Origin: Blastocatellia bacterium
Lineage (GTDB): Bacteria > Acidobacteriota > Blastocatellia > UBA7656
Assembly: GCA_035275065.1 (NCBI GenBank)
Contig: DATENM010000031.1
Span: 95,585 to 159,584 of the forward strand
DNA length: 64,000 nt
Direction: 5' to 3'
The translations under genes were made by a program, and so were the position numbers. The notes below the pieces were generated by a model, which was not told where the DNA came from, made no database searches, and was given only the letters and a program-made list of their open reading frames with translations. Of this stretch, positions 25,534 through 34,287 are shown one piece after another (the stretch's first letter is position 1; each line of letters starts with the position of its first letter).

Positions 25534-26142
25534 TCAGTGGTGATACTTGCGAATCACGCCGATGACAACGCCCTGAATATGGACGCGCTCGGCGGGCTTG
25601 ATGATGGGTTGATAAGCTGGATTGGCCGGCTCCAGCCTGATCTGGTTGGCTTCCTTATAAAACCGCTTCACGGTGGTGTCGCTGCCGTCAACGAGCGCAA
25701 CGACCGTCTGCCCGTTCTCTGCCGTCTCGCGTGATTCGACGATCAAGAAATCGCCATCACGTATCTGTTCATCGATCATCGAATCGCCGCGCACGCGCAA
25801 GGCAAAGGTTCGCTTGCGTCCGAGCATGTCGGGCGGGATGACCACCGATTCATGATTCAAGACGGCTTCTATCGGCTGGCCCGCCGCGACCACGCCGAGC
25901 AGCGGTATCTCGCACGGCGCGTCATCGCTTTCGGCTTTGACCAGCTCGATGCCGCGGCTGGCGTGCTTGATGCGGCGGATCAAGCCTTCGCGCTCCAGCA
26001 CAGACAACAACTGATGCACAGTTGCCGGCGAGCTGAGCCCGAGATGGCCGCGGATTTCGGCAATCGTCGGCGCGTAGCCATGAACTTCGGCAAAGCGCCG
26101 GATGTATTCGTAGACTTCACGCTGCCGTGGAGTTAAGACCAT
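25534..26142 (-). CDS. lexA: LexA, SOS repressor
   Basis: 202 residues starting at ATG 26142, which has GGGAG eight bases ahead; an ATG two codons earlier is only two bases from it. Residues 1-65 are the winged helix domain (LTPRQREVYEYIRRFAEVHGYAPTIAEIR, with HLGLSSPATVHQLL as recognition region). The Ala-Gly self-cleavage site is in GVVAAGQP (about residues 87-88). Catalytic Ser is in RGDSMID (121) and Lys in TTVKRFY (159). All features of a RecA-responsive repressor are intact. The start overlaps a small gene upstream by 26 bases, and the shared promoter carries TTCG direct repeats. Confidence 0.95.
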   Translation of the reverse strand: MVLTPRQREVYEYIRRFAEVHGYAPTIAEIRGHLGLSSPATVHQLLSVLEREGLIRRIKHASRGIELVKAESDDAPCEIPLLGVVAAGQPIEAVLNHESVVIPPDMLGRKRTFALRVRGDSMIDEQIRDGDFLIVESRETAENGQTVVALVDGSDTTVKRFYKEANQIRLEPANPAYQPIIKPAERVHIQGVVIGVIRKYHH

Positions 26143-26371
26143 ACGCATCGTCTCCCTGTCCGACCAGCCATTCGACGTCGTAGCCCATGGTATAGACGTT
26201 GCCGGCGACGGTGATGACTTCTATGCGATTGCGGCCCCGCCGCGTTTGAATGCGCCCGATCTCGGCGCCGTTGAGCAGAACTCGGTCGTGACGGCACCAG
26301 CCGCCGAAGGTGCGGATTTTCGGCCCCGGCTCAATACGCACGTTCGCCCTTAGCGCTTGCAGAAGCGTCAT
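26117..26371 (-). CDS. Small protein co-transcribed with lexA
   Basis: 84 residues from ATG 26371 (MTLLQALRANVRIEPGPKIR), with GAGAGG seven bases ahead, beginning 53 bases after the predicted transcription start. It overlaps lexA by 26 bases, so the two are probably translationally coupled and the protein should be SOS-controlled. The centre (VLLNGAEIGRIQTRRGRNRI) suggests a small beta-rich fold. I do not recognise the family. Small genes next to lexA are cell-division inhibitors in other bacteria, but nothing in the sequence shows that here. Confidence 0.75.
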   Translation of the reverse strand: MTLLQALRANVRIEPGPKIRTFGGWCRHDRVLLNGAEIGRIQTRRGRNRIEVITVAGNVYTMGYDVEWLVGQGDDAYGLNSTAA

Positions 26372-26426
26372 AAACAAACCTCTCCCGGTTCAATGTTGCC
26401 TGCTTTCGGGGGAATGAAAATCTACC

Positions 26427-26459
26427 GAACCTTATACGAAAATAACCGAAAATTGTCAA
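26427..26459 (-). promoter_or_regulatory. lexA operon promoter with TTCG direct repeats (candidate LexA box)
   Basis: Minus strand TTGACA (26459-26454), exactly 17 bases, TATAAG (26436-26431): a near-consensus promoter. Three TTCG cores occur at 10- and 11-base steps through the spacer and past the -10. The last two make TTTC-N7-GTTC (26441-26427), close to the direct-repeat GTTC-N7-GTTC LexA site of Alphaproteobacteria. Confidence 0.75.
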
Positions 26460-26534
26460 GCAAAATTTTCACCGGTGAGACATTTTTTCGCCTTGTCCTA
26501 TGGATGAAACGCCGCGATGAGACAAGCAAAGGAC

Positions 26535-28499
26535 TTAGCGGTAGCCTTCGGCCTGGAGAGTAAATAGCTCGGCATAGAGGCCGCGGCGTGCCAACAGGTC
26601 TTCGTGGGTGCCATCTTCGACGACGCGCCCCTCGGTCAGCACAACGATGCGGTCGGCCATCCGCACGGTCGAGAAGCGGTGCGAGATGATTACCGCCATG
26701 CGGCCGGCCACCAGCTCCGAGAAGCGCTTGAAGACTTCGTACTCGGCGCGGGCGTCGAGCGCGGCGGTCGGCTCGTCAAGAATCAACACCTGCGCGTCGC
26801 GCATATAAGCGCGCCCGAGCGCCACCTTCTGCCATTCGCCGCCCGACAGGTCTACGCCGCCTTCGAATCGCCGCCCGAGCATCTGCCGGTAGCCGCTGGT
26901 GAAGCGTCCGAGCAAGGTTGAAGCGAGTGACTTATCTGCCGCCGCGGTGATCGGCTCCGGCACATCCGCGCCTTCAGTTGTCTGTGCGGCCGCTTCGACG
27001 TCTTTGGTAAAGCGGCCCGGCTTGCCGTTGCCGGTCGTGGGTGATTCAGCGCCGTGGTCGCCGTTGCCTGGCTCATTCGCCACCGTATCGAGATAAGCGC
27101 GCACCTTGTCAATCTCGCCGACGCCGATGTTTTCGTCGAAGCGCATGGCGTAGCGCACGAAGTCTTGAAAGATGACGCTGATGGCCCGCCGCAGCGATCC
27201 CAGGTCGTATTCGCGCAGGTCGCGGCCATCGAGCAGGATGCGCCCTTCGGTCGGGTCGTAGAGCCGCGCCAGCAACTTCGTCAGCGTCGTCTTGCCGGCG
27301 CCGTTTTCGCCGACGAAGGCGACGCGCTCGCCCGGCGGCAAATGAAAGCTGACATGGCGCACCGCCCAGCGGTCACTGCCCGGATATTGAAAGCCGACGT
27401 TTTCAAAGACGAAGCCTTCGCGAATCGGCTCAGGCACAGGCACGGCCTCGGCAGACGAAGTGATCGTCGGGCGCATCTCGAAGAAATCGAAAAGGTCTTT
27501 CAGGTAAAGCGCCTGCTGCGTGATCTCGCTTGCGCCCATCAGCAGGCGTTGAATCAGGTCGCGGCTGCGCGCAAACGAGCCCGCGAGAAAGGTCAGCGAG
27601 CCGATGGTGATCGTCCCCAGCACGGCGCGCACCAGGATGATCGCATAGGCGCCATAGTACCCGGCGGTGCCGACGACAGAGAGCAAGGTCGAAATGAACG
27701 CCTTGCGCACAGAGAGCCGCTTGTTCTCTTCGTAAAACTTCTCTGACAGCGCCCGGAAGCGCTCGATCAGCCACGGCGCCAGGCCGAACATCTGCACCTC
27801 TTTGGCGGTCACGTCGCTTGCGCCAATGTAGCGCAGGTAATCCAACTGGCGGCGCTCCGGCGTCCAGCGAAAAAGTAACGAATACTCCAGCGAGGCAAAA
27901 TGCGTTTCGCCCAAAAAGCTCGGCACCACGGCGACCGCCAGCAACAGCAGCAGCCACGGGCTGTAGACCAGCAGCGCGCCGCCCAGGCTGATGAGCGTGA
28001 TGGTGTCTTGCGCCATTTGAATGAGCTGCATCAGCAGGCCGATTCTGCTGGTCGTCTGCCGCCGCGCCCGTTCCAGTTGATCATAGAAGGTCGGGTCTTC
28101 GAAGTGGTAGAGGTCGAGCGCCGCCGCGTGCTCCATCAAACGCACGCTCGTCAGGTTCGAGAACAAATCGCCGAGCAGGCTTTCAACGAGTGACGACGCA
28201 CGCGCCAGCATCTCGCCGCCAAGCACGATGACGATTTCGAGAGCGACCAGTTGCCACAGCCGCTTGAAGCTTGCCTGCCCGTCGCGCATGGCGACGACCG
28301 TATCGATGATCAGCTTGCCGACCCACAGCGTTGCTACGGGGATGAAGGCGCGCAGCAGTCGCAGCACGACCATCACCGATGTAAAACCGCGATGCGTCTG
28401 CCAGACCAATCGCACGAGCGGCGGCACATAACGCAACGCCGCGATGCGCTCGCGCCAGCCTGGCCGCTCTTTCTGTGGTGGACGATGCGCAGACGCCAT
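26535..28499 (-). CDS. ABC exporter, fused membrane and ATPase domains
   Basis: 654 residues. Residues 40-330 hold a six-helix exporter domain; residues 365-650 the ATPase: Walker A GENGAGKTTL, signature LSGGEWQKVALGRA, Walker B VLILDEPTAALDA, switch His in ISHRFSTVRMAD. Between Walker A and the signature is an extra hydrophilic insert of about 70 residues (around GNGDHGAESPTTGNGKPG) that ordinary exporters lack. It would work as a homodimer or heterodimer in the inner membrane; the substrate (lipid, peptide or drug) is not indicated. Confidence 0.9.
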   Translation of the reverse strand: MASAHRPPQKERPGWRERIAALRYVPPLVRLVWQTHRGFTSVMVVLRLLRAFIPVATLWVGKLIIDTVVAMRDGQASFKRLWQLVALEIVIVLGGEMLARASSLVESLLGDLFSNLTSVRLMEHAAALDLYHFEDPTFYDQLERARRQTTSRIGLLMQLIQMAQDTITLISLGGALLVYSPWLLLLLAVAVVPSFLGETHFASLEYSLLFRWTPERRQLDYLRYIGASDVTAKEVQMFGLAPWLIERFRALSEKFYEENKRLSVRKAFISTLLSVVGTAGYYGAYAIILVRAVLGTITIGSLTFLAGSFARSRDLIQRLLMGASEITQQALYLKDLFDFFEMRPTITSSAEAVPVPEPIREGFVFENVGFQYPGSDRWAVRHVSFHLPPGERVAFVGENGAGKTTLTKLLARLYDPTEGRILLDGRDLREYDLGSLRRAISVIFQDFVRYAMRFDENIGVGEIDKVRAYLDTVANEPGNGDHGAESPTTGNGKPGRFTKDVEAAAQTTEGADVPEPITAAADKSLASTLLGRFTSGYRQMLGRRFEGGVDLSGGEWQKVALGRAYMRDAQVLILDEPTAALDARAEYEVFKRFSELVAGRMAVIISHRFSTVRMADRIVVLTEGRVVEDGTHEDLLARRGLYAELFTLQAEGYR

Positions 28500-28675
28500 A
28501 CCAAAACCGTAACGCCTGCACGCCCCTCAGACAAGGATTCTGGACGGCGCGCCCTCCGCCGGCTCTTTTTTCGCAAGCTTCATGGCCGCGCGCCGTCTTG
28601 TTCGGGCTTTCGAGTTGCAACCCCTCACCGAATGGCGTAACGTGTGTGAACTTCTATTCAGAAAGGAATTAAACA

Positions 28676-29650
28676 ATGTCGCAAAATGACTCGTCCGACA
28701 TGTCTCCGGGGGCGCTCGACGCAACGATCTCCTGGAAAATTCGGGACGCCGATTATGAGAACAGCGGCCTCGAACCGAAAATCGCAATCAACGACGGCCT
28801 CCTTGTCATCGAGCTTCATGTGGGGGGCAGCGGCCAAGGCTTATGGTATAGCCTGGGGGTATTGGAGGCAGACGGCGCAGTAAATTGGGGACAGCATCAC
28901 CCACTACCCGACGTCATGATGGATAGTGGGCCGGCAATCGCGATGGACGATAGCGGGAACATCGTCACCCTCGAATTGGATTTAGACCTGAATATCTATT
29001 ACCGCATCGGGGGTCCCGATGACACCCCATTCATCGGCAAGGCGATTCCGTGCAATGCAGAGGGCATCAACCCCTCGGTCTCCCTGAACAATAATGGGAT
29101 CGTCGTTCAGTTCTACGAGGGTACGAAGGGGCTTAGTTACCGCATCGGCGAGTTGGAGGCGAGCCAGGGCACGATAAGCTGGCAAGCTCCAACCGCGTTC
29201 AGCTACAGCGCCGGTCATAAGCCGGCGGTCGGGATTAACGACAATGGGGTAGTGATTCTGCTCCTTGAAGCGGATGTAGGTTTCCCAGGTTCCAATGGCC
29301 AGCTATGGCAATATGTCGGGCAGTTACAGCCGGACGGACAGAGCATCGTGTGGCAGCACCATGTGGTCTACGACCTCGACGGCGTACACCCTGGGGTCGC
29401 GATCAATAACGCGGGGATCATCGTTCAGGTCAATCGGGACGCGCATGATGAATTGTGGTATCGCATCGGCAAATTAGATGGGCAGACGGTCACCTGGACC
29501 TCTCGCGTCGCGCTCAGTCAGAAGGATAAGGATAAGGGCCAGGAGCCGGCGGTGAGCCTGACTCAAAGCAACAACGTCATCGCGGTCTACCGCAAAGAAA
29601 GCACTCACACGCTGCGGCTTTCGACCGGCGTCGTCGAGGTGTCATCATGA
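28676..29650 (+). CDS. Six-repeat beta-propeller protein
   Basis: 324 residues from ATG 28676, with AAAGGA ahead. Six repeats of about 46-56 residues start near 33, 84, 131, 181, 237 and 288. Each opens with G-x-x-P-x-(I/V)-(A/S)-(I/L)-(N/D)-(N/D) (GLEPKIAIND, GINPSVSLNN, GHKPAVGIND, GVHPGVAINN, GQEPAVSLTQ) and continues to LWYRIGKL-like and W-containing strands. This predicts a six-bladed propeller similar in style to fucose-type lectins, but no sugar-binding motif is certain. There is no signal peptide. Its last six bases overlap the convergent deformylase gene. Confidence 0.75.
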   Translation: MSQNDSSDMSPGALDATISWKIRDADYENSGLEPKIAINDGLLVIELHVGGSGQGLWYSLGVLEADGAVNWGQHHPLPDVMMDSGPAIAMDDSGNIVTLELDLDLNIYYRIGGPDDTPFIGKAIPCNAEGINPSVSLNNNGIVVQFYEGTKGLSYRIGELEASQGTISWQAPTAFSYSAGHKPAVGINDNGVVILLLEADVGFPGSNGQLWQYVGQLQPDGQSIVWQHHVVYDLDGVHPGVAINNAGIIVQVNRDAHDELWYRIGKLDGQTVTWTSRVALSQKDKDKGQEPAVSLTQSNNVIAVYRKESTHTLRLSTGVVEVSS

Positions 29651-30088
29651 TCCCTCCGCCTGACCGGAGCAGAGGCGGCCTTCGAGGTGGTCGTACTCGT
29701 GCTGAATGACCTGGGCGCGAAAGCCCTTGATGCGCTCCTGCCGCCACTTGCCTTTGCGGTTCTGCCAGCGCAGCAGAATTTCATTATAGCGGCGCACCTT
29801 ATAGTCGTAGCGCTCCTTCTCTAAACTGTAACAACCTTCTTCGTAGACAGTGGTGCCGGCTTCTTCCACAGGCGTCAGCTCCGGGTTGATGTAGACCTGT
29901 TTCAAAGCGATGAAGATGCGCACGTTGTGGCCGACCTGCGGCGCTGCCAGGCCGACAGGCTCGCCCCACGTCAGCTCGCCCTTCATAAAGGCAAACATCT
30001 CGTCCACAAAATCTCTGACCTCTTTAGTGATCTCGACCGGCGCCGACTTTTTGAACAGGATGGGGTTCGGGTACTTGATCAATTCCAT
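29645..30088 (-). CDS. def: Peptide deformylase-family protein
   Basis: 147 residues, slightly short for the family. Motif 1 is PVGLAAPQ (consensus GxGLAAPQ), motif 2 EGCYS with the metal-binding Cys, motif 3 QHEYDH with both His ligands and the catalytic Glu. It should remove formyl groups from nascent proteins. The first motif residue and the Tyr in EGCYS deviate, and it is not next to fmt, so it may be a second, divergent deformylase. The stop overlaps the propeller gene. Confidence 0.85.
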   Translation of the reverse strand: MELIKYPNPILFKKSAPVEITKEVRDFVDEMFAFMKGELTWGEPVGLAAPQVGHNVRIFIALKQVYINPELTPVEEAGTTVYEEGCYSLEKERYDYKVRRYNEILLRWQNRKGKWRQERIKGFRAQVIQHEYDHLEGRLCSGQAEGS

Positions 30089-30169
30089 GAACCTATTTTT
30101 TATCGAAGGGCGGGAAATTGCTAGCGCGGATAGTGGCGACGCGTCCCCGCGTCACTCTTCCCGCGTCGC

Positions 30170-32587
30170 TTATTCGTAACGCAGCGCGATCATCGGATCG
30201 ACTCGCGTGGCGCGACGCGCCGGCAAATAACTGGCCAGCAGCGCGACCGTGGATAAGACGAGCGCCATGGCCGCAAACACCAGCGGGTCGCCGGCGCTGA
30301 CGCCATAGAGCAAGCTCGTCAGCGCGCGCGTCAAGACGAACGACAGGGCTAGGCCGATAGCGACGCCGATCAATGCCAGCTTCCAGCCCTGAGCCAGCAC
30401 CAGGTACAGCACGTCGCGGCGGCTGGCGCCTAACGCCATGCGGATGCCAAGCTCGCGCGTCCGTTGCGCCACCGAATAGCTGACGACGCCAAAGATGCCT
30501 ATCCCTGCCAGCGCCAAACCGACCATGCCCAGCACGCTGACGATGGCTGAGGCCAGCCGCAGGGGGACTAAAGAGAAAGCGATCTGCCCGCTCATCGGCA
30601 TCACGCTCAGCAGCGGCAGGTTCTTGTCCAGACGTTGCGTCGCCTGCCGGATGGCAGCGACTACGGCCGCCGCATCATTCGGCGCGGCGCGGACGTGCAA
30701 CGTCATATTGGCCGAATACGACTGCGCGAAAGGCATGTATAAGTAAGGCGTCGGCTCTTCGCCGAGCGTTTCGTACTTGCCGTCGCGAGCGACGCCGACA
30801 ATCTCAATCGGGTCCTTGTCCAAGGTGAAGCGCTTGCCGATGGCGTCCGCGTTGGGAAAGAAGCGGCGCACGAAGGCTTCGTTGACGATGGCGACGCGCG
30901 GCGCGCCCTGTTTGTCCGCTTCGCTGAACGAGCGCCCGCGCCGCAACGGCACTTCGAGGGTTTCAAAATAGCGCGCGTCAACGACGTTGCAATCAACCGG
31001 AATGCGGTCGAGTCCCGGCGGCGGCTCGACGCCTTCGATCTGAATTCCCCAGGTCATCACGTTGCCGCTGAGCGGTACGAATTGCGCGAGACTCGCCGAG
31101 CGCACGCCCGGCGTCGCCTCGACCTGCTCGATGAGCTGGCGATAAAACGCGCGGCCCTGCGCTTCGTCATAATCTTGAATGCGCAGGTTGTAGCCGACCG
31201 TCTGCACGCCATCGGGGTTGAAGCCCGGATCGATGTGCGCGGCGTTCATCAGGCTGCGCATAAAGAGGCCGCCGACGATTAATAGCACCAGCGAAATCGC
31301 GACCTGCGCGATAACAAAAACATTGCGCGCCCGCGAGCGGTGCGCGCCGCCGCCCGGCGTGTCGCTCTTGAGCGCCGGCAGCACGTCAGGCTTTGACGCT
31401 TGCAGCGCCGGCGACAGCCCGAACAACAACCCTGTCACGAGCGAAGCGATGAGCGTGAAGCCGAGCACGCGCCAATCTAATGCGAGATCGATGAAGATGG
31501 GCATATCAACCGGCAGCTTGACCGCCGCAAGCAGGTTGGTCGCCCACACCGCCATCAGTGTGCCGGCCACGCCGCCGCAGAGAAACAGCAGCAGGCTTTC
31601 GATCATCACCTGACGGATAATGCGTCCGCGCGTCGCGCCGATTGCCAGACGGATAGCGACCTCCTTGCGCCGCGCCGTCGTGCGCGTCAAAAACATTGCC
31701 GCGACGTTGGCGCAGGCAATCAACAGCACCAGCCCGACGATCATCATCAGAATGCCCATGAAGCCGACGACCGCGCCGCGCACTGCACCGGGAACGGCGC
31801 TCGCCGGTTGCAGCCGCACGCCAAGATCACGGTTGGTGTCGGGGTAAGCTTGCTGCAACTGGCCGGCAAGTGTCACAAGCTCGGCTTGCGCCTGATCAAT
31901 CGAAACGCCCGGACGCAGCCGCCCAAAGGCTTGCAGCCAGCGCGAATTGCGCGTCAGCACCTCGCCGGACAAGGCCGCTTTGCGCATCGTTACCGGCACC
32001 CATAGGTCCGGGCTGACGCCGACCAGCGTGCCCCTGAAGTTTTTCTGAGCGATGCCGATGATGGTGTAAGAATGGTTGTTCACCGTCATGGCGCGACCGA
32101 CCGCCTGCGGGTCGCCGCCGAAACGCCGCTGCCATAAGCTGTAGCTGATGACGACCGGATGCGCGTCCGGCGTCTGCCCTTCTTCGGGCGTGAAGAAGCG
32201 GCCAAGTGCAGGGCGCGCGCCCAGCACATCAAAGTAATTGCCCGAAACCAGATTGCCAAACGTATGCTCGGGTTGATCGCCTGTGTTCAGATAAGCTTCG
32301 AGCATGGTGTATGCGGCGATGCCTTCAAACTGGTTTGTATGATCGCGGTAATACTCATAGTCGGGATAAGAAAAGGTGCCGTACTGGCCGTGCGGTGAAG
32401 TGGCGTGCAGGTCAACCAGGCGTGACGGCTCTTGCAGGCCCGGCAGCGGGCGCAGCAGCAGCGCGTTGACGATGCTGAACACGGTCGTATTCGCGCCGAT
32501 GCCGATGGCTAACGATAGCACGGCGACCAGCGTGAAGGCAGGCGTCTTCCCCAGCATGCGCATGCTATAGCGCAAGTCTTGCAGCAT
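30170..32587 (-). CDS. Orphan MacB-type permease (ADOP family)
   Basis: 805 residues with two tandem MacB-periplasmic/FtsX units: helix near 20-40 (TLVAVLSLAIGIGANTTVFS), periplasmic segment, three helices around 270-400, then the second unit ending with helices near 680-790. The N-terminal LRYSMRMLGKTPAFTLVAV is the hallmark of the acidobacterial duplicated orphan permeases, which lack an adjacent ATPase, as here. Role probably in export or mechanotransmission with a partner encoded elsewhere. It is also a taxonomic marker. Confidence 0.92.
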   Translation of the reverse strand: MLQDLRYSMRMLGKTPAFTLVAVLSLAIGIGANTTVFSIVNALLLRPLPGLQEPSRLVDLHATSPHGQYGTFSYPDYEYYRDHTNQFEGIAAYTMLEAYLNTGDQPEHTFGNLVSGNYFDVLGARPALGRFFTPEEGQTPDAHPVVISYSLWQRRFGGDPQAVGRAMTVNNHSYTIIGIAQKNFRGTLVGVSPDLWVPVTMRKAALSGEVLTRNSRWLQAFGRLRPGVSIDQAQAELVTLAGQLQQAYPDTNRDLGVRLQPASAVPGAVRGAVVGFMGILMMIVGLVLLIACANVAAMFLTRTTARRKEVAIRLAIGATRGRIIRQVMIESLLLFLCGGVAGTLMAVWATNLLAAVKLPVDMPIFIDLALDWRVLGFTLIASLVTGLLFGLSPALQASKPDVLPALKSDTPGGGAHRSRARNVFVIAQVAISLVLLIVGGLFMRSLMNAAHIDPGFNPDGVQTVGYNLRIQDYDEAQGRAFYRQLIEQVEATPGVRSASLAQFVPLSGNVMTWGIQIEGVEPPPGLDRIPVDCNVVDARYFETLEVPLRRGRSFSEADKQGAPRVAIVNEAFVRRFFPNADAIGKRFTLDKDPIEIVGVARDGKYETLGEEPTPYLYMPFAQSYSANMTLHVRAAPNDAAAVVAAIRQATQRLDKNLPLLSVMPMSGQIAFSLVPLRLASAIVSVLGMVGLALAGIGIFGVVSYSVAQRTRELGIRMALGASRRDVLYLVLAQGWKLALIGVAIGLALSFVLTRALTSLLYGVSAGDPLVFAAMALVLSTVALLASYLPARRATRVDPMIALRYE

Positions 32588-32718
32588 AATTGTTCGGTGT
32601 CCTTCCTCTAATCTCTAGTGGCTTAATCCGCCCCTGACTTGTTGGAATGTACGCGAGGTGTTGTAGAGAAGTTCCTGTGGATTCGTCTGTTGAAAGTAAG
32701 GCGGGAAGGGTTCGCGGG

Positions 32719-33879
32719 TTAGTTAACGCCGGCGCCGACCTGGTGTAACAGCGTCTTGTCGAGCGCCAGGGTCGCCACGCTGGTCAGCGCGACCAATTCG
32801 TCAATCGCCATCAGCGGCTCGCTGGTGCCGAAGTTGTCGGCATAGATGACGTACATGACCTGGCCATCCCTGAGCAGCGGCACCGCCAGCGCCTGCAAGC
32901 CATCGTGGCCGCCGCCGATGGCTTCAAGCATCTCGGCGTTCCAGTAACTCTGCTCCAGCGGCCCGACCACCGGAGCGCGCTCGCGCGCCACCCGCGCCAC
33001 CAGCGCGTCACCCGTGAGCGGCAAGCGGATGGCGCGAATCAAGCTATCCACATTATGGCTATGCACGAAGCGGTCAACGCCGAACTGGCCGATGCCATGC
33101 AGCGCGCCTTCGTGAAGCCCGAACAATATGCCGCGTGACGCCTGCTCGCTGGCGTAGCGCATCACCAGCAAGCTGATCTCCATCAGCACCGAGTTGGCGC
33201 TCAACTCAGCCAGCAGCGCGTAAAAGCGCTCGGGGCCCGGGTGCCCGTTGCCGTTCTTTTCTGCCGCCCCATTCCCATTGCCGTTAACCGCGCGGCTCGC
33301 CGCGGGGCCGGTTGCGCCGTTCACTGGCATTCGCGCGGGCTCGGCGGCGGCGCTGGCTCGGCGCGGCGGCATCGGTTCGGGCCGGCGTTGCGCCTCGTCG
33401 CGCCGGGTCGCCGATTGCAGCAAGACCTCGCCAATATCCAGACCGTCGGCGAGCCGCACGTTGTCGCGGTCATCGGTCAATGCCGTCTCGTTGAGCAGCA
33501 ATCGGAAGCTACCTTTGCCGATCTCGACCAGCCGCGACACCAGCGACGAAACGTGCAGGCTGGCGGCTTCCTGAAGCTCGCCGATGCTCAACAGCCCGCT
33601 TTCCAGCAGCAGGCTCGGCAAGCTCCAGGCGGCGCAGCTCTCGCCGATGCGGCGCAGCAGCGCCAGCGTGTCGGCATTGAGCTTGCCGCGATGCAGCAGG
33701 CTATCGGCGAGGCCGCCGCCGGGCTCCGCCTCTGCGCCGGTGATGCGGCCCGCCTCAATGACAATGCGCCCCTTGAGGCTGCCGTTTTCGACCAGCAGCG
33801 TCCCCGTCTTTCTGCCGAGACTGAGGATTTGTAAGATGTCGGCGAGCGCGAAATCGCTCAGGTCGCCGTTCAGGTGCAT
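32719..33879 (-). CDS. DUF4388 (PATAN)-GAF signalling protein
   Basis: 386 residues. Residues 1-100 are a DUF4388/PATAN domain (MHLNGDLSDFALADILQILS, then GKTGTLLVENGSLKG and GRITGAEAE). A Pro/Ala/Asn-Gly linker (about 165-215, NGNGNGAAEKNGNGHPG) leads to a C-terminal GAF-like domain (SYWNAEMLEAIGGGHDGLQA, VPLLRDGQVMYVIYADN). PATAN domains join CheY-like receivers in cyanobacterial type IV pilus control. It is the last gene of the chemosensory row, 10 bases after a lone receiver, its likely partner. Confidence 0.88.
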   Translation of the reverse strand: MHLNGDLSDFALADILQILSLGRKTGTLLVENGSLKGRIVIEAGRITGAEAEPGGGLADSLLHRGKLNADTLALLRRIGESCAAWSLPSLLLESGLLSIGELQEAASLHVSSLVSRLVEIGKGSFRLLLNETALTDDRDNVRLADGLDIGEVLLQSATRRDEAQRRPEPMPPRRASAAAEPARMPVNGATGPAASRAVNGNGNGAAEKNGNGHPGPERFYALLAELSANSVLMEISLLVMRYASEQASRGILFGLHEGALHGIGQFGVDRFVHSHNVDSLIRAIRLPLTGDALVARVARERAPVVGPLEQSYWNAEMLEAIGGGHDGLQALAVPLLRDGQVMYVIYADNFGTSEPLMAIDELVALTSVATLALDKTLLHQVGAGVN

Positions 33880-33888
33880 AGTCGCCTC

Positions 33889-34269
33889 TCACATGGCCAG
33901 CAGTCCGCTCACCACCTCCCGCAAGCGCGGCAACGAGATCGGCTTTAGCAAATAACAGTTGGCGCCGTTCTTCATCCCCTGTTCGACGAACGCCTCTTCG
34001 CCCTTGGTGCTGATGATGACAATCGGCACGCGGCTCTGTAACTCCGACCGCACACGCGAGACCAGCTCCAGGCCGTTGAGGTTCGGCATCATCACATCGG
34101 TTAGCACCAGATCGAACGCCTTGGATTGCATCTTGTTGAGCGCGTCGGCGCCATCACAGGCCTGCGTGATGTCGCCCTGCGAGATGCCTTCCAGGCGTGT
34201 CAGGCTCATGCAAAGCAGTTGTCTGAAGGTTGCCGAATCGTCAACCACGAGCAGTGATTTTCTCTCCAT
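33889..34269 (-). CDS. CheY-like single-domain response regulator
   Basis: 126 residues, one receiver domain and nothing else. Acidic pocket in LLVVDDSATFRQLL, phospho-acceptor Asp in LVLTDVMMPNLNGLE, Thr in VIISTKGEE, Lys in LLKPISLPRLREV. It would be phosphorylated by the CheA encoded upstream and act on a partner, perhaps the adjacent PATAN protein. It is one of two lone receivers in the cluster. Confidence 0.92.
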   Translation of the reverse strand: MERKSLLVVDDSATFRQLLCMSLTRLEGISQGDITQACDGADALNKMQSKAFDLVLTDVMMPNLNGLELVSRVRSELQSRVPIVIISTKGEEAFVEQGMKNGANCYLLKPISLPRLREVVSGLLAM

Positions 34270-34287
34270 CTTTCTTTACCTTTCGCC

